Program-made: the position numbers and the translations under genes
Assembly: GCA_017553575.1 (NCBI GenBank)
Contig: JAFZKQ010000037.1
Span: forward strand, 1-51,480
Source of the DNA: Paludibacteraceae bacterium
Lineage (GTDB): Bacteria; Bacteroidota; Bacteroidia; Bacteroidales; Paludibacteraceae
Direction of reading: 5' to 3'
Length of the DNA stretch: 51,480 bases
Notes under the pieces: generated by a model
Database searches by the model: none
What the model was told of the DNA's origin: nothing
Seen by the model: the letters and a program-made list of their open reading frames with translations, nothing else
Shown: positions 27,090 to 33,390 of the stretch, piece by piece
Numbering within the stretch: position 1 is the first letter of the stretch
Layout: every line of letters begins with the position of its first letter

Positions 27090-27536
27090 TCAATATAAAT
27101 CCTTTATCTTGTTTTCTTTCAGATCCTCAATCTCCGCTTCGGTAAGACCTGAGCATAAGATGATATCCTCCATGGAAAATTTGTTTGCAGCTAACATTGT
27201 CCGGGCTGTTTTTACGGCATGGTGATAGAATCCACGGTCATACCCGTAGGCCTCGGCGGATCCTTCTTCGCTGATGATTTTGAGTTCCGCCTCATAACGT
27301 GCGTATTCCTCAGGGGTCAGGGCAGAAACACGGGCCTTCTCGATTAACTCCAGCAGACCTTCGTCGGCCACTTCCAATACGTATGGGTCTATCTCTTTCA
27401 TGATTCCTATGTTTTTTACGATGTCTATCCAAATATTTTGCATTGTGTGCAGGCCTGATTCTCCAGCCCGCCCGAAATAGTTTAGGGCGATGTGGTATTT
27501 CCTCATGCGATCCCAAAACTCCGTACACGAATCCAT
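27090..27536 (-). pseudogene. Truncated Rpn/PD-(D/E)XK nuclease-family transposase remnant
   Basis: 148 codons. The C-terminal half matches the tail of Rpn-type recombination-promoting nuclease/putative transposase proteins: LLELIEKARVSALTPEEYARYEAEL (family: an LTPEE..AYE segment after a short helix), then a helix ending ARTMLAANKFSMEDIILCSGLTEAEIEDL, which is the characteristic C-terminal helix pair. The N-terminal PD-(D/E)XK nuclease domain, normally about 150-200 residues, is missing; the first ~45 residues do not resemble it. I read this as a 3' remnant, although a short expressed protein from the ATG at 27536 is possible. It lies in the accessory stretch near tRNA-Lys. Confidence 0.6.
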
Positions 27537-27730
27537 GTCGAACTCAGGTGCTGTAAAGATAGATTTTTTTGTCGAATAAGGAAGCCTATTTGAGGATTCT
27601 CCTTGACCAAACTCCTCTTAAAACCTCAATTCCTCCAGAGTTGATGACTTGTGATTTATTCCTATGTGATTGGTTTGTTGGTTCTTGCCTATTTTGTTTT
27701 TCGATTGTTGAAAAAATAGTGGCTTGATTT

Positions 27731-27761
27731 TTTGAAATCAATGGATTTGTTTGTACTTTTG
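27731..27761 (+). promoter_or_regulatory. Promoter of tRNA-Lys
   Basis: TTTG (27731-27734), a 19-nt spacer and TACTTTTG (27754-27761): exact matches to both Bacteroidota boxes, 32 nt before the tRNA. Confidence 0.82.
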
Positions 27762-27793
27762 CATCGCTTTTGAAAAATAAAGCAAATGAGGGA

Positions 27794-27869
27794 GAGCTAG
27801 TAGCTCAGCAGGTAGAGCACATCCCTTTTAAGGATGGGGTCTTGGGTTCGAGCCCCAACTGGCTCACCA
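27794..27869 (+). tRNA. tRNA-Lys (anticodon TTT)
   Basis: Acceptor GAGCTAG with CTGGCTC (one G-T pair); D arm GCTCAGCAGGTAGAGC; anticodon stem ATCCC/GGGAT-type around CTTTTAA; T arm TTGGG-TTCGAGC-CCCAA. Discriminator A and an encoded CCA end at 27869. 76 nt in all. Confidence 0.95.
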
Positions 27870-27901
27870 AAGCGGTCAAGAGTTTCTTGGCCGCTTTTTT
27901 T
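27868..27901 (+). terminator. Terminator of tRNA-Lys
   Basis: AAAGCGG...CCGCTTT with an inner CAAGA/TCTTG stem makes a long hairpin followed by a T run. It starts at the last base of the tRNA CCA end. Confidence 0.9.
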
Positions 27902-27924
27902 ATGGTGCAAAGTGCGTCTCGTTT

Positions 27925-27982
27925 GTATTAGGTGTAGCTTACTGCCATGCAAGAAAGGTTAAATGAAATTTCCGTGCCACAG
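27925..27982 (+). repeat. Dispersed intergenic repeat, copy C (3' end only)
   Basis: TGTATTAGG, a TACTGCCATGCAAGAAAGG run and AAATGAAATTTCCGTG match the last ~60 nt of copies A and B. The upstream part of the repeat is absent. The rest of 27902-28241 contains AT-rich DNA with no gene, plus the hairpin at 28178. Confidence 0.6.
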
Positions 27983-28177
27983 AACCTTAGTTTTTGAATT
28001 TTTTATCTTCCATCCTTCGGAAAATGAGAAGTTTTTTGATCATATGTTTTATTGAAGAATCATGTTGCAAATATGATTTTTTTTGTGATTGGAAATCAAC
28101 TTTGCGGGAATTGTCTTTGTAGGGCGGGGTGGAAGACAATGCCCAGACATCGAATGTGGCAGCTATGCCCCCAAATA

Positions 28178-28206
28178 ATGGCGTGCCGTTCCAAACGACA
28201 CGCCAT
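28178..28206. terminator. Hairpin downstream of the FISUMP lipoprotein gene
   Basis: ATGGCGTG and CACGCCAT form an 8-bp stem with an inner CGTT/AACG stem. The single inner non-complementary position would be a G-U wobble in the minus-strand RNA but a C-A mismatch in the plus-strand RNA, so the minus-strand transcript (stop at 28242) is favoured. The clearest T run (TTTTTT, after 28209) is on the plus side, so it may work in both directions. Confidence 0.55.
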
Positions 28207-28241
28207 ACGTTTTTTACTAATTTAGAACAAATGTGCCTTTC

Positions 28242-28961
28242 TTATTTTGCCCCGTTCCCTTGAGCCGGTTGGATGGTGACCGCACGTATTGTCATGCCTT
28301 GTTTCCTTTGTCCGTTATTCATATTTTGGTTGTGGGTCAACATTCTGACGAAGAAAGCGTCCAACCCGTTGTCAGCCTTTTGCGTGGCGGTCCAAAAAGC
28401 GTTGGAGTTGTTGTAGAACGTGGTGCCGTTGTAGTATCCTGAGAAAGGGAAGAGGATGCTGTTCCCGTTGGTTTTTGAGGTGCCCTTTTTCATGTCGATC
28501 CCTTTGCCCTTGTAGTTCTTTACCCATTCCCAGTCACATCCGTTTATCAGTTCTTCCCACTCTTCTTTGGTTGGGGTTCTCCAGGTGCCATTCCAGAGGG
28601 TAGTGGCGGCATCGTCGGCTGATTCCAACAGTTGAATGTTGTCAACCTCGCCCTTCCTTTCGTGGGAGCAATACTTTGTCATCTTGATTCTTGATTCGGC
28701 CTCGCCGTTTCCCCATTTGTAGTTGTTCCATTCGAATTCGGACTTTGGAGCAGTCTCTCCCCATGCGAAATAGCTGCCGTTCTCTTCGGGCAGATTGGTT
28801 CCTAAATTACACGTCGCCCATAGGGTGCCGCTTGGCAATCCAAGATCCACGTAGTTGTGTCCTTCCGCTTGTCCACTAACACTTTCTGAATTTGATGATG
28901 TACAACCTGTTCCTAACAATGCAACTGTAAGCATTGTTGCCGCAAAAAATAACTTTCTCAT
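28242..28961 (-). CDS. Lipoprotein with FISUMP-like (Fib_succ_major) domain
   Basis: 239 residues. The signal peptide ends in LLGTGC, a lipobox with Cys20, so it should be a membrane-anchored, probably surface, lipoprotein. YVDLGLPSGTLWATCNLG (about 37-54) and WRTPTKEEWEEL (about 126-137) are the hallmarks of the Fibrobacter succinogenes major paralogous (FISUMP) domain, and GYYNGTTFYNNSNAFWTAT plus a C-terminal GMTIRAV complete it. The domain is widespread on Bacteroidota surface proteins; its ligand is not known to me. It sits alone in the accessory region. Confidence 0.8.
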   Translation of the reverse strand: MRKLFFAATMLTVALLGTGCTSSNSESVSGQAEGHNYVDLGLPSGTLWATCNLGTNLPEENGSYFAWGETAPKSEFEWNNYKWGNGEAESRIKMTKYCSHERKGEVDNIQLLESADDAATTLWNGTWRTPTKEEWEELINGCDWEWVKNYKGKGIDMKKGTSKTNGNSILFPFSGYYNGTTFYNNSNAFWTATQKADNGLDAFFVRMLTHNQNMNNGQRKQGMTIRAVTIQPAQGNGAK

Positions 28962-29167
28962 ATTGTCCTTTTATTAACGTCGCAACATAAAAATTAGAAT
29001 TTATTAAAGCCTGATCAACAAGACGTTGTGCAAACTTTGCCTTGTCGTAAAAATCACTTAAATTGGTGTTGCAAAACAAAAAAAGCATATCACGATAGGC
29101 GTGGCTAAGGTAGGTATTAAATTTGAGAAAAATCACTCGTTTGGGAGAATTTTTTTCAACTATGGTA

Positions 29168-29207
29168 TGGGCGGAAATTTCATTTGGCTTTCTTGTATGG
29201 CTGTAAG
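29168..29207 (-). repeat. Dispersed intergenic repeat, copy D (3' end, inverted)
   Basis: Read on the minus strand: CAGCCATACAAGAAAGCC followed by AAATGAAATTTCCG, matching the 3' end of copies A and B (CCATACAAGAAAAGCC, AAATGAAAATTCCG). The 622-nt gene-free stretch 28962-29583 holds this, the 17-bp motif at 29224, repeat E and the terminator of the BspA-type gene. Confidence 0.55.
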
Positions 29208-29223
29208 TTGTTTAAAATAAGTG

Positions 29224-29240
29224 ATTCAAGTTTCGCAAGT
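29224..29240 (+). repeat. 17-bp motif, left copy bracketing the BspA-type gene
   Basis: ATTCAAGTTTCGCAAGT. The same motif occurs at 31177-31193 (direct, two mismatches) and at 31320-31336 (inverted, one mismatch). It contains the internal direct repeat CAAGT-TTCG-CAAGT. Confidence 0.7.
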
Positions 29241-29254
29241 TAGAATATTTATTC

Positions 29255-29515
29255 GGAGATGTCCTCACGGACTGAAGGTCCAACCTCTACATAGCTCAGG
29301 GCAACGCCCTGAGAGTTGCACGGGAAATAGTCAAGCGCCCCAAAGGGGCAAAAGTTTACAATAAACCACGCATTGATTCGGGTATGTTTTGCACCCTTCG
29401 GAATAAATCTTCTTTTTGCCCTTTTAGTGCGGCTCCATTTACGTGCGGCATTCATCCCCAGGGGGGCCTGGACTATGGACGGATAGGCTTCCTGCCAATG
29501 AAGAAAGGTACGACG
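29255..29515. repeat. Structured intergenic element E
   Basis: A non-coding ~260-bp stretch with successive short hairpins: GGAC/GTCC near 29270; CTCAGGGC-aac-GCCCTGAG, a perfect 8-bp stem (29295-29313); and GCCCC-aaa-GGGGC (29337-29349). Its right end (GGCTTCCTGCCAATGAAG, 29486 on) matches the 3' part of copy A. ORFs through it on both strands look spurious because they only follow the repeated structure. Confidence 0.6.
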
Positions 29516-29529
29516 CATACTGATAAGAC

Positions 29530-29563
29530 AAAAAAAGAGACGATACCAGGTATCGCCTCTTTT
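29530..29563 (-). terminator. Terminator of the BspA-type gene
   Basis: On the minus strand AAAAGAGGCGATA pairs with TATCGTCTCTTTT (one G-U pair), then a T run. It begins about 20 nt after the stop. Confidence 0.85.
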
Positions 29564-29583
29564 CTGTTATATCAAAAACATTG

Positions 29584-31029
29584 TCACAATTCCACTTTCA
29601 CACTGACGGTTCCAGATTTAACAACATACGTACCGTGTTGAGGCACAGACACGCTCTGCGTTTCTCCCTTCACCTCCTTCACGAGCTTACCACCGAGGTC
29701 ATAGATTCTAACTGGCATCGTGGCTCCGATGTATGTGATTTTCCCGTCTGCGCCCCATGCCTTAAATGATGCGTCTGAAACGTATTCTGCAACAGCTGTT
29801 GACTCATCAATGTATTCTACAGTCCAACCTTCTGGAATACGGTTCTCCCCATATTCTAGAGGTAGTTCCTTCGGACAATAGAATGTTCCTGTAGGTGCAA
29901 CGTCGGATACCCAAAAATAATTTGTAGTTGAATAAGTTTCCTCTCCTTCCCATTTGGTCAAACCGATTTTAATATTTTGTAAACTCTTACATCCAGAAAA
30001 CATTAGATCATAACATTTTTCAACTGGTTCTGTCGCAGGAAGTGCTGGTGCCATAGTTAGACTTGTACAATTTTGAAACATTCCTGCATAACAATAAGTA
30101 GCCAAATTTTTTGCTGGCAATTCCTCTGGTGTCATAGTCAGACTTGTACAGCCCAAAAACATTACTTGATAACAGCCAATAGCCAAATTTGTTGCTGGCA
30201 GTGTTGGTGCTTGAGTTAGACTTGTGCAACTTTCAAACATTCCTAAATAACAAGCATTATCCAAATTTGTTGCTGGCAGTGCTGGTGCTTGAGTTAGACT
30301 TGTGCAACTTTCAAACATGCCCAAACAACAACTTTCAGCTAATTCTATTGCTGGCAGATCTGGTACTATGGTCAGTTTTCTGCAATCCCTAAACATTTCT
30401 TCATAACATCTTTCTTCCAATTTTGTTGCTGGCAATTCTGGCGCTTGAGTTAGACTTCTGCAAGATTCAAACATGCCTTTATAACATCTTTTAGCCAATT
30501 TTGTCGCTGGCAATTTAGGTGCTATGATCAGATCGTTACAACCAAACATGTGTTCATAACAACTTTCAGACAATACTGTCGCTGGAAGTTCCGGCGCTTG
30601 AATTAGATTTTGGCAACAAAAAAGATTGTAAAAACAATATTCACAAGGAATAGTCTTGCTTTCTCCTATTCCGTCTATTAGACTCATCACACTGCCACTT
30701 GCAGCAATCTTACCTTTCATATTAAAATAGGTGTATTTTGAATCATCTTTAGAAAAACCATCAAGGTTATATCCTCTTAATAATGCCTTGTCTCCTTTGT
30801 TTGCCAACACGACGTCTTTATCGTCCTCAAAATTATAAATAACGGCTTTCAATAGAGTCCACGTTTCTCCATCATCGAGTGAATACTCTACATTAGGATT
30901 ATTGCCGCCCTCATTTTTTATGCGAAATGAAGAATTATCCTCTTCTGCTGTGAATGTCAAATAGTTAGACGCAGAAGTAAATAGGGCAAAACATGACATT
31001 AATAGCACTAAAAAAAATCTCTTTTTCAT
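29584..31029 (-). CDS. BspA-type leucine-rich repeat surface protein
   Basis: 481 residues. A signal peptide (MKKRFFLVLLMSCFALFTSA) precedes a beta-rich N-terminal domain (LTFTAEEDNSSFRI onward) seen on many Bacteroidales BspA-like proteins. Residues 142 to about 350 are eight tandem units of about 26 residues with the pattern LTxAPxLPATxLxxxCYxxMFxxCxS, each carrying two cysteines. After a connecting domain, the last ~75 residues (VRIYDLGGKLVKEVKG, then GTYVVKSG) resemble a type IX secretion system type A sorting domain, so the protein is probably exported to the surface. BspA-type repeats mediate adhesion in other species; the ligand here is unknown. Terminator at 29530-29563, -7 candidate at 31128-31135. 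The gene lies between copies of a 17-bp repeat, suggesting cassette-like acquisition. Confidence 0.82.
   Translation of the reverse strand: MKKRFFLVLLMSCFALFTSASNYLTFTAEEDNSSFRIKNEGGNNPNVEYSLDDGETWTLLKAVIYNFEDDKDVVLANKGDKALLRGYNLDGFSKDDSKYTYFNMKGKIAASGSVMSLIDGIGESKTIPCEYCFYNLFCCQNLIQAPELPATVLSESCYEHMFGCNDLIIAPKLPATKLAKRCYKGMFESCRSLTQAPELPATKLEERCYEEMFRDCRKLTIVPDLPAIELAESCCLGMFESCTSLTQAPALPATNLDNACYLGMFESCTSLTQAPTLPATNLAIGCYQVMFLGCTSLTMTPEELPAKNLATYCYAGMFQNCTSLTMAPALPATEPVEKCYDLMFSGCKSLQNIKIGLTKWEGEETYSTTNYFWVSDVAPTGTFYCPKELPLEYGENRIPEGWTVEYIDESTAVAEYVSDASFKAWGADGKITYIGATMPVRIYDLGGKLVKEVKGETQSVSVPQHGTYVVKSGTVSVKVEL
29980..30606 (-). repeat. Eight tandem 78-bp coding repeats of the BspA-type gene
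   Basis: The DNA units are close to 78 bp and some are nearly identical: CCAAATTTGTTGCTGGCAGT occurs at 30183 and again at 30261, followed by almost the same ~70 bases. Such identity favours gain or loss of units by slippage or recombination. Confidence 0.85.
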
Positions 31030-31119
31030 TTTTATCGTTTTTGTGTAGATTCTATAAATTTATTTTCAACATTCGCAAGAATCTATTAAGTCGAATGCTG
31101 AAAGGTCGTTCATCAAGAA

Positions 31120-31135
31120 TATCTTTGCAAAGATA
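31120..31135. promoter_or_regulatory. Palindromic -7 element upstream of the BspA-type gene
   Basis: TATCTTTGCAAAGATA is a perfect 16-bp palindrome made of two TAnnTTTG boxes pointing towards each other. The minus-strand box would serve the BspA-type gene, leaving a leader of about 95 nt. No clear -33 box lies 17-23 nt beyond it on that side. Confidence 0.5.
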
Positions 31136-31176
31136 GATTAAATACATTTTATAGCCTCATTTTTTTTACATATATT

Positions 31177-31336
31177 ACTCAAGGTTCGCAAGTCCCGAAG
31201 AGGCGACACATCCATTATAATGTCACCATTTTGTGTCACACAGGGGTTGAACCCCCTGCCTGTGATGTGACGCCCATTCTGGGCTAACGACGTGCGGATA
31301 TGTAGCCTAACCTAAAATCACTTGCGAAACTTGAGT
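31177..31336. mobile_element. 160-bp structured element with 17-bp terminal inverted repeats (MITE-like)
   Basis: The left end ACTCAAGGTTCGCAAGT (31177-31193) and right end ACTTGCGAAACTTGAGT (31320-31336) are inverted copies with 16 of 17 matches. The interior is non-coding and hairpin-rich: AGGGGTT-g-AACCCCCT nested in TCACACAGG/CCTGTGATGTGA (about 31231-31270), then GCCC-attct-GGGC (31272-31284). No clear target-site duplication is seen (TATT on the left, TACT on the right). It lies between the BspA-type gene and grpE. A transposed miniature element is inferred; a regulatory RNA or REP-like cluster is the alternative. Confidence 0.55.
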
Positions 31337-31370
31337 TACTATCTCAAAACCAGCCATGTTGCCCCTCCCA

Positions 31371-31394
31371 TTCAAAATTCAAAATTCAAAATTC
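31371..31394 (+). repeat. Short tandem repeat, TTCAAAA x3
   Basis: Three exact TTCAAAA units and a partial fourth, between the MITE-like element and the grpE control region. Confidence 0.85.
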
Positions 31395-31410
31395 CCAATT
31401 TCCCTTGTCT

Positions 31411-31446
31411 TTTTGTCATGAAAATCCCCGAATTATACTGACAAAA
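31411..31446. promoter_or_regulatory. Inverted-repeat operator candidate upstream of grpE-dnaJ
   Basis: TTTTGTCA (31411-31418) and TGACAAAA (31439-31446) are perfect inverted copies with a 20-nt spacer, about two helical turns centre to centre. More TTTGTC/TGTC/TGACA half-sites follow to 31492. A weak -7 box GACTTTTG is at 31500-31507. Likely a heat-shock or repressor site for the grpE-dnaJ operon; the binding protein is not identified. Confidence 0.55.
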
Positions 31447-31537
31447 CTTCTGAATCTGTCGTTTGTCTGCCAAAAATGTCCGATTTGTGACAACGGCAAG
31501 ACTTTTGCTTGAAGGAAGGTAAATTAAAAGAAGATTT

Positions 31538-32116
31538 ATGGAAAACGATAAAGATATGGAACAAGAGGCGCAGGAAAAGGCGCAGGTTGAAGATCCGGAG
31601 ACGAACACCGTTGAGAATGAGGGTGAAGTGGAGAATGTATCGGAATCTGAGAAGGAGGAAGAGAAGGATCCCGTTGCGGAGTTGGAGGCGAAGTGCCAAA
31701 AGATGCATGATGACTACATGCGTTTGTATGCCGATTTCGACAACTACAGAAAACGTGCGATAAAGGAGAAAGCCGATCTGATCAAAACGGCGGCAGAAGG
31801 CGTCTTGGTCGACATCTTGCCTTTGGTGGATGACTTCGAGCGTGCTATCAGTTCCATGGAAAATACGGAATCTGTGGAGGGCGTTAAGGAGGGTGTCTCC
31901 CTTATTTACAATAAGTTGATTTCATTCTTGGAGTCGAAGGGCGTCAAGGCAATTGATGCGGTAGGACAACCTTTCAACACGGAGTTCCACGAGGCGATTA
32001 CGAAATTCCCTGCTCCTTCAGAGGAGATGAAGGGCAAAGTCATAGACTGCACGCAGAAGGGTTATACCTTATATGATAAGGTTATCCGTTATGCCAAGGT
32101 GGTTTATGGCGAGTGA
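31538..32116 (+). CDS. grpE: Nucleotide exchange factor GrpE
   Basis: 192 residues. An acidic, probably disordered N-terminus (1-45, Glu-rich) precedes a long coiled coil (about 47-95: LEAKCQKMHDDYMRLYADFDNYRKRAIKEK) and the C-terminal beta wing with GQPFNTEFHEAITKFPA and GYTLYDKVIRYAKVVYGE, the GrpE signature. It releases ADP from DnaK. It is followed 22 nt later by dnaJ, the common Bacteroidota grpE-dnaJ pair (dnaK elsewhere). An inverted-repeat candidate operator lies about 90-125 nt upstream. Confidence 0.96.
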   Translation: MENDKDMEQEAQEKAQVEDPETNTVENEGEVENVSESEKEEEKDPVAELEAKCQKMHDDYMRLYADFDNYRKRAIKEKADLIKTAAEGVLVDILPLVDDFERAISSMENTESVEGVKEGVSLIYNKLISFLESKGVKAIDAVGQPFNTEFHEAITKFPAPSEEMKGKVIDCTQKGYTLYDKVIRYAKVVYGE

Positions 32117-32138
32117 TTAATCAAAAAAGGGATGCGTT

Positions 32139-33296
32139 ATGGCAGAAAAGCGAGATTATTATGAAGTGCTTGGCGTTTCAAAAACGGCGAGTGCGGACGA
32201 GTTGAAGAAGGCCTATCGTAAATTGGCCATCAAATATCACCCAGATAAGAATCCTGGCGACAAGGAGGCTGAAGAGAAGTTTAAGGAGGCTGCGGAGGCC
32301 TACGAGGTGCTAAGCGACCCTGAGAAGCGTCAGCGTTACGACCAGTTCGGTCATGCGGGCGTCGGCGGTGCGGCTGGCGGTGGCTTCAGCGGCGGCGGTA
32401 TGTCCATGGAGGACATCTTCTCCCATTTCGGCGATATTTTCGGTGGCGGAGGTTTCGGCGGTTTTGGTGGCTTCGGCGGTTTTGGCGGGGGCGGCAGTTC
32501 TCGTCGGACTCGTAGGGGTTCGGATTTGCGTATCCGTGTGAAACTGACGTTGAAGGAGGTCGCTACGGGTGTCGAGAAGAAGATAAAGGTCCGCAAATAC
32601 GTGGCTTGTAAGCATTGTAACGGTACGGGTGCGGAAGGCAATAACTATTCGACGTGTACAACTTGTAACGGTTCGGGTGTGGTGACGCGTATCCAAAACA
32701 CGATGTTGGGTCGTATGCAGACGCAATCGGCTTGTCCAACTTGCGGCGGCGAGGGTAAGATCATCAGCAAGAAGTGTCCTCATTGTGGCGGTGAAGGTAT
32801 CGTGACCGAGGAGGAGGTAATCACGCTGAATATCCCAGCCGGAGTGATGGAGGGTATGCAGATTCCGTTGCGCGGAAAAGGAAATGCGGCTCGTCATGGT
32901 GGCGTGAACGGTGACCTTTATGTCTTGATCGAAGAGGAGGAGCACCCTGAGTTGATGCGTGACGAAAACGACTTGATCTATAATGCGTTGCTGACGTTGC
33001 CTGTTGCGGTGAACGGAGGCACTATCGATATTCCGACTGTCGACGGAAAGGCGAAGGTGAAGATTGAGGCGGGTACGCAGCCGGGCAAGGTCTTGCGCTT
33101 GAAGGGCAAGGGATTGCCTCGCGTGAACGGTTATGGCACAGGAGACTTATTGGTCAATATCGGGGTCTATATTCCTGAAAAATTGACGAAGGATGAAAGG
33201 AAGATTTTTGAGAAGTTACAGGATTCGGAGAGTATGAAACCATCGGATTCGGCAAAGAAGAGTTTCTTTGAGCGTTTCAAGAGCATGTTTGAATAA
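32139..33296 (+). CDS. dnaJ: Chaperone protein DnaJ
   Basis: 385 residues, full type I architecture. J domain (1-70) with HPD in [11 protein letters not shown]; a Gly/Phe-rich linker (about 75-130, unusually rich in GGFGGFGG runs); a zinc-finger domain with four C-x-x-C-x-G-x-G units ([32 protein letters not shown]; about 155-225); and the C-terminal substrate-binding beta domains. It stimulates DnaK ATPase and delivers unfolded clients. Second gene of the grpE-dnaJ operon, closed by a terminator. Confidence 0.97.
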   Translation: MAEKRDYYEVLGVSKTASADELKKAYRKLAIKYHPDKNPGDKEAEEKFKEAAEAYEVLSDPEKRQRYDQFGHAGVGGAAGGGFSGGGMSMEDIFSHFGDIFGGGGFGGFGGFGGFGGGGSSRRTRRGSDLRIRVKLTLKEVATGVEKKIKVRKYVACKHCNGTGAEGNNYSTCTTCNGSGVVTRIQNTMLGRMQTQSACPTCGGEGKIISKKCPHCGGEGIVTEEEVITLNIPAGVMEGMQIPLRGKGNAARHGGVNGDLYVLIEEEEHPELMRDENDLIYNALLTLPVAVNGGTIDIPTVDGKAKVKIEAGTQPGKVLRLKGKGLPRVNGYGTGDLLVNIGVYIPEKLTKDERKIFEKLQDSESMKPSDSAKKSFFERFKSMFE

Positions 33297-33317
33297 TTCT
33301 GTTCTTATCTTGTCAAT

Positions 33318-33351
33318 AAAAAAGGGAGGCTGGTTTCGGTCTCTCTTTTTT
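33318..33351 (+). terminator. Terminator of grpE-dnaJ
   Basis: AAAAGGGAG pairs with CTCTCTTTT (one G-U) and is followed by a T run. The dnaB -7 box begins 8 nt later, so terminator and promoter nearly overlap. Confidence 0.85.
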
Positions 33352-33358
33352 GTTTTTG

Positions 33359-33366
33359 TAAATTTG
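33359..33366 (+). promoter_or_regulatory. -7 element of the dnaB promoter
   Basis: TAAATTTG, an exact match, 25 nt before the dnaB start. The region 17-23 nt upstream lies inside the dnaJ terminator and has only a TTTC-like box (33334-33337). Confidence 0.6.
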
Positions 33367-33390
33367 CGCTCGTTTTAGAGATTGAGAGTT

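Noticed and set aside
27794-27869. tRNA-Lys as an attachment site of an integrated element
   Set aside because: No integrase gene and no second copy of the tRNA 3' end were seen downstream, although the neighbouring DNA is accessory in character.
29249-29641. ORFs on both strands inside element E
   Set aside because: They follow hairpin-rich repeated DNA, have no start context and overlap each other and the BspA-type gene end.
29980-30606. CRISPR-like repeats
   Set aside because: They are in-frame coding repeats of the BspA-type gene, adjacent to each other without spacers.
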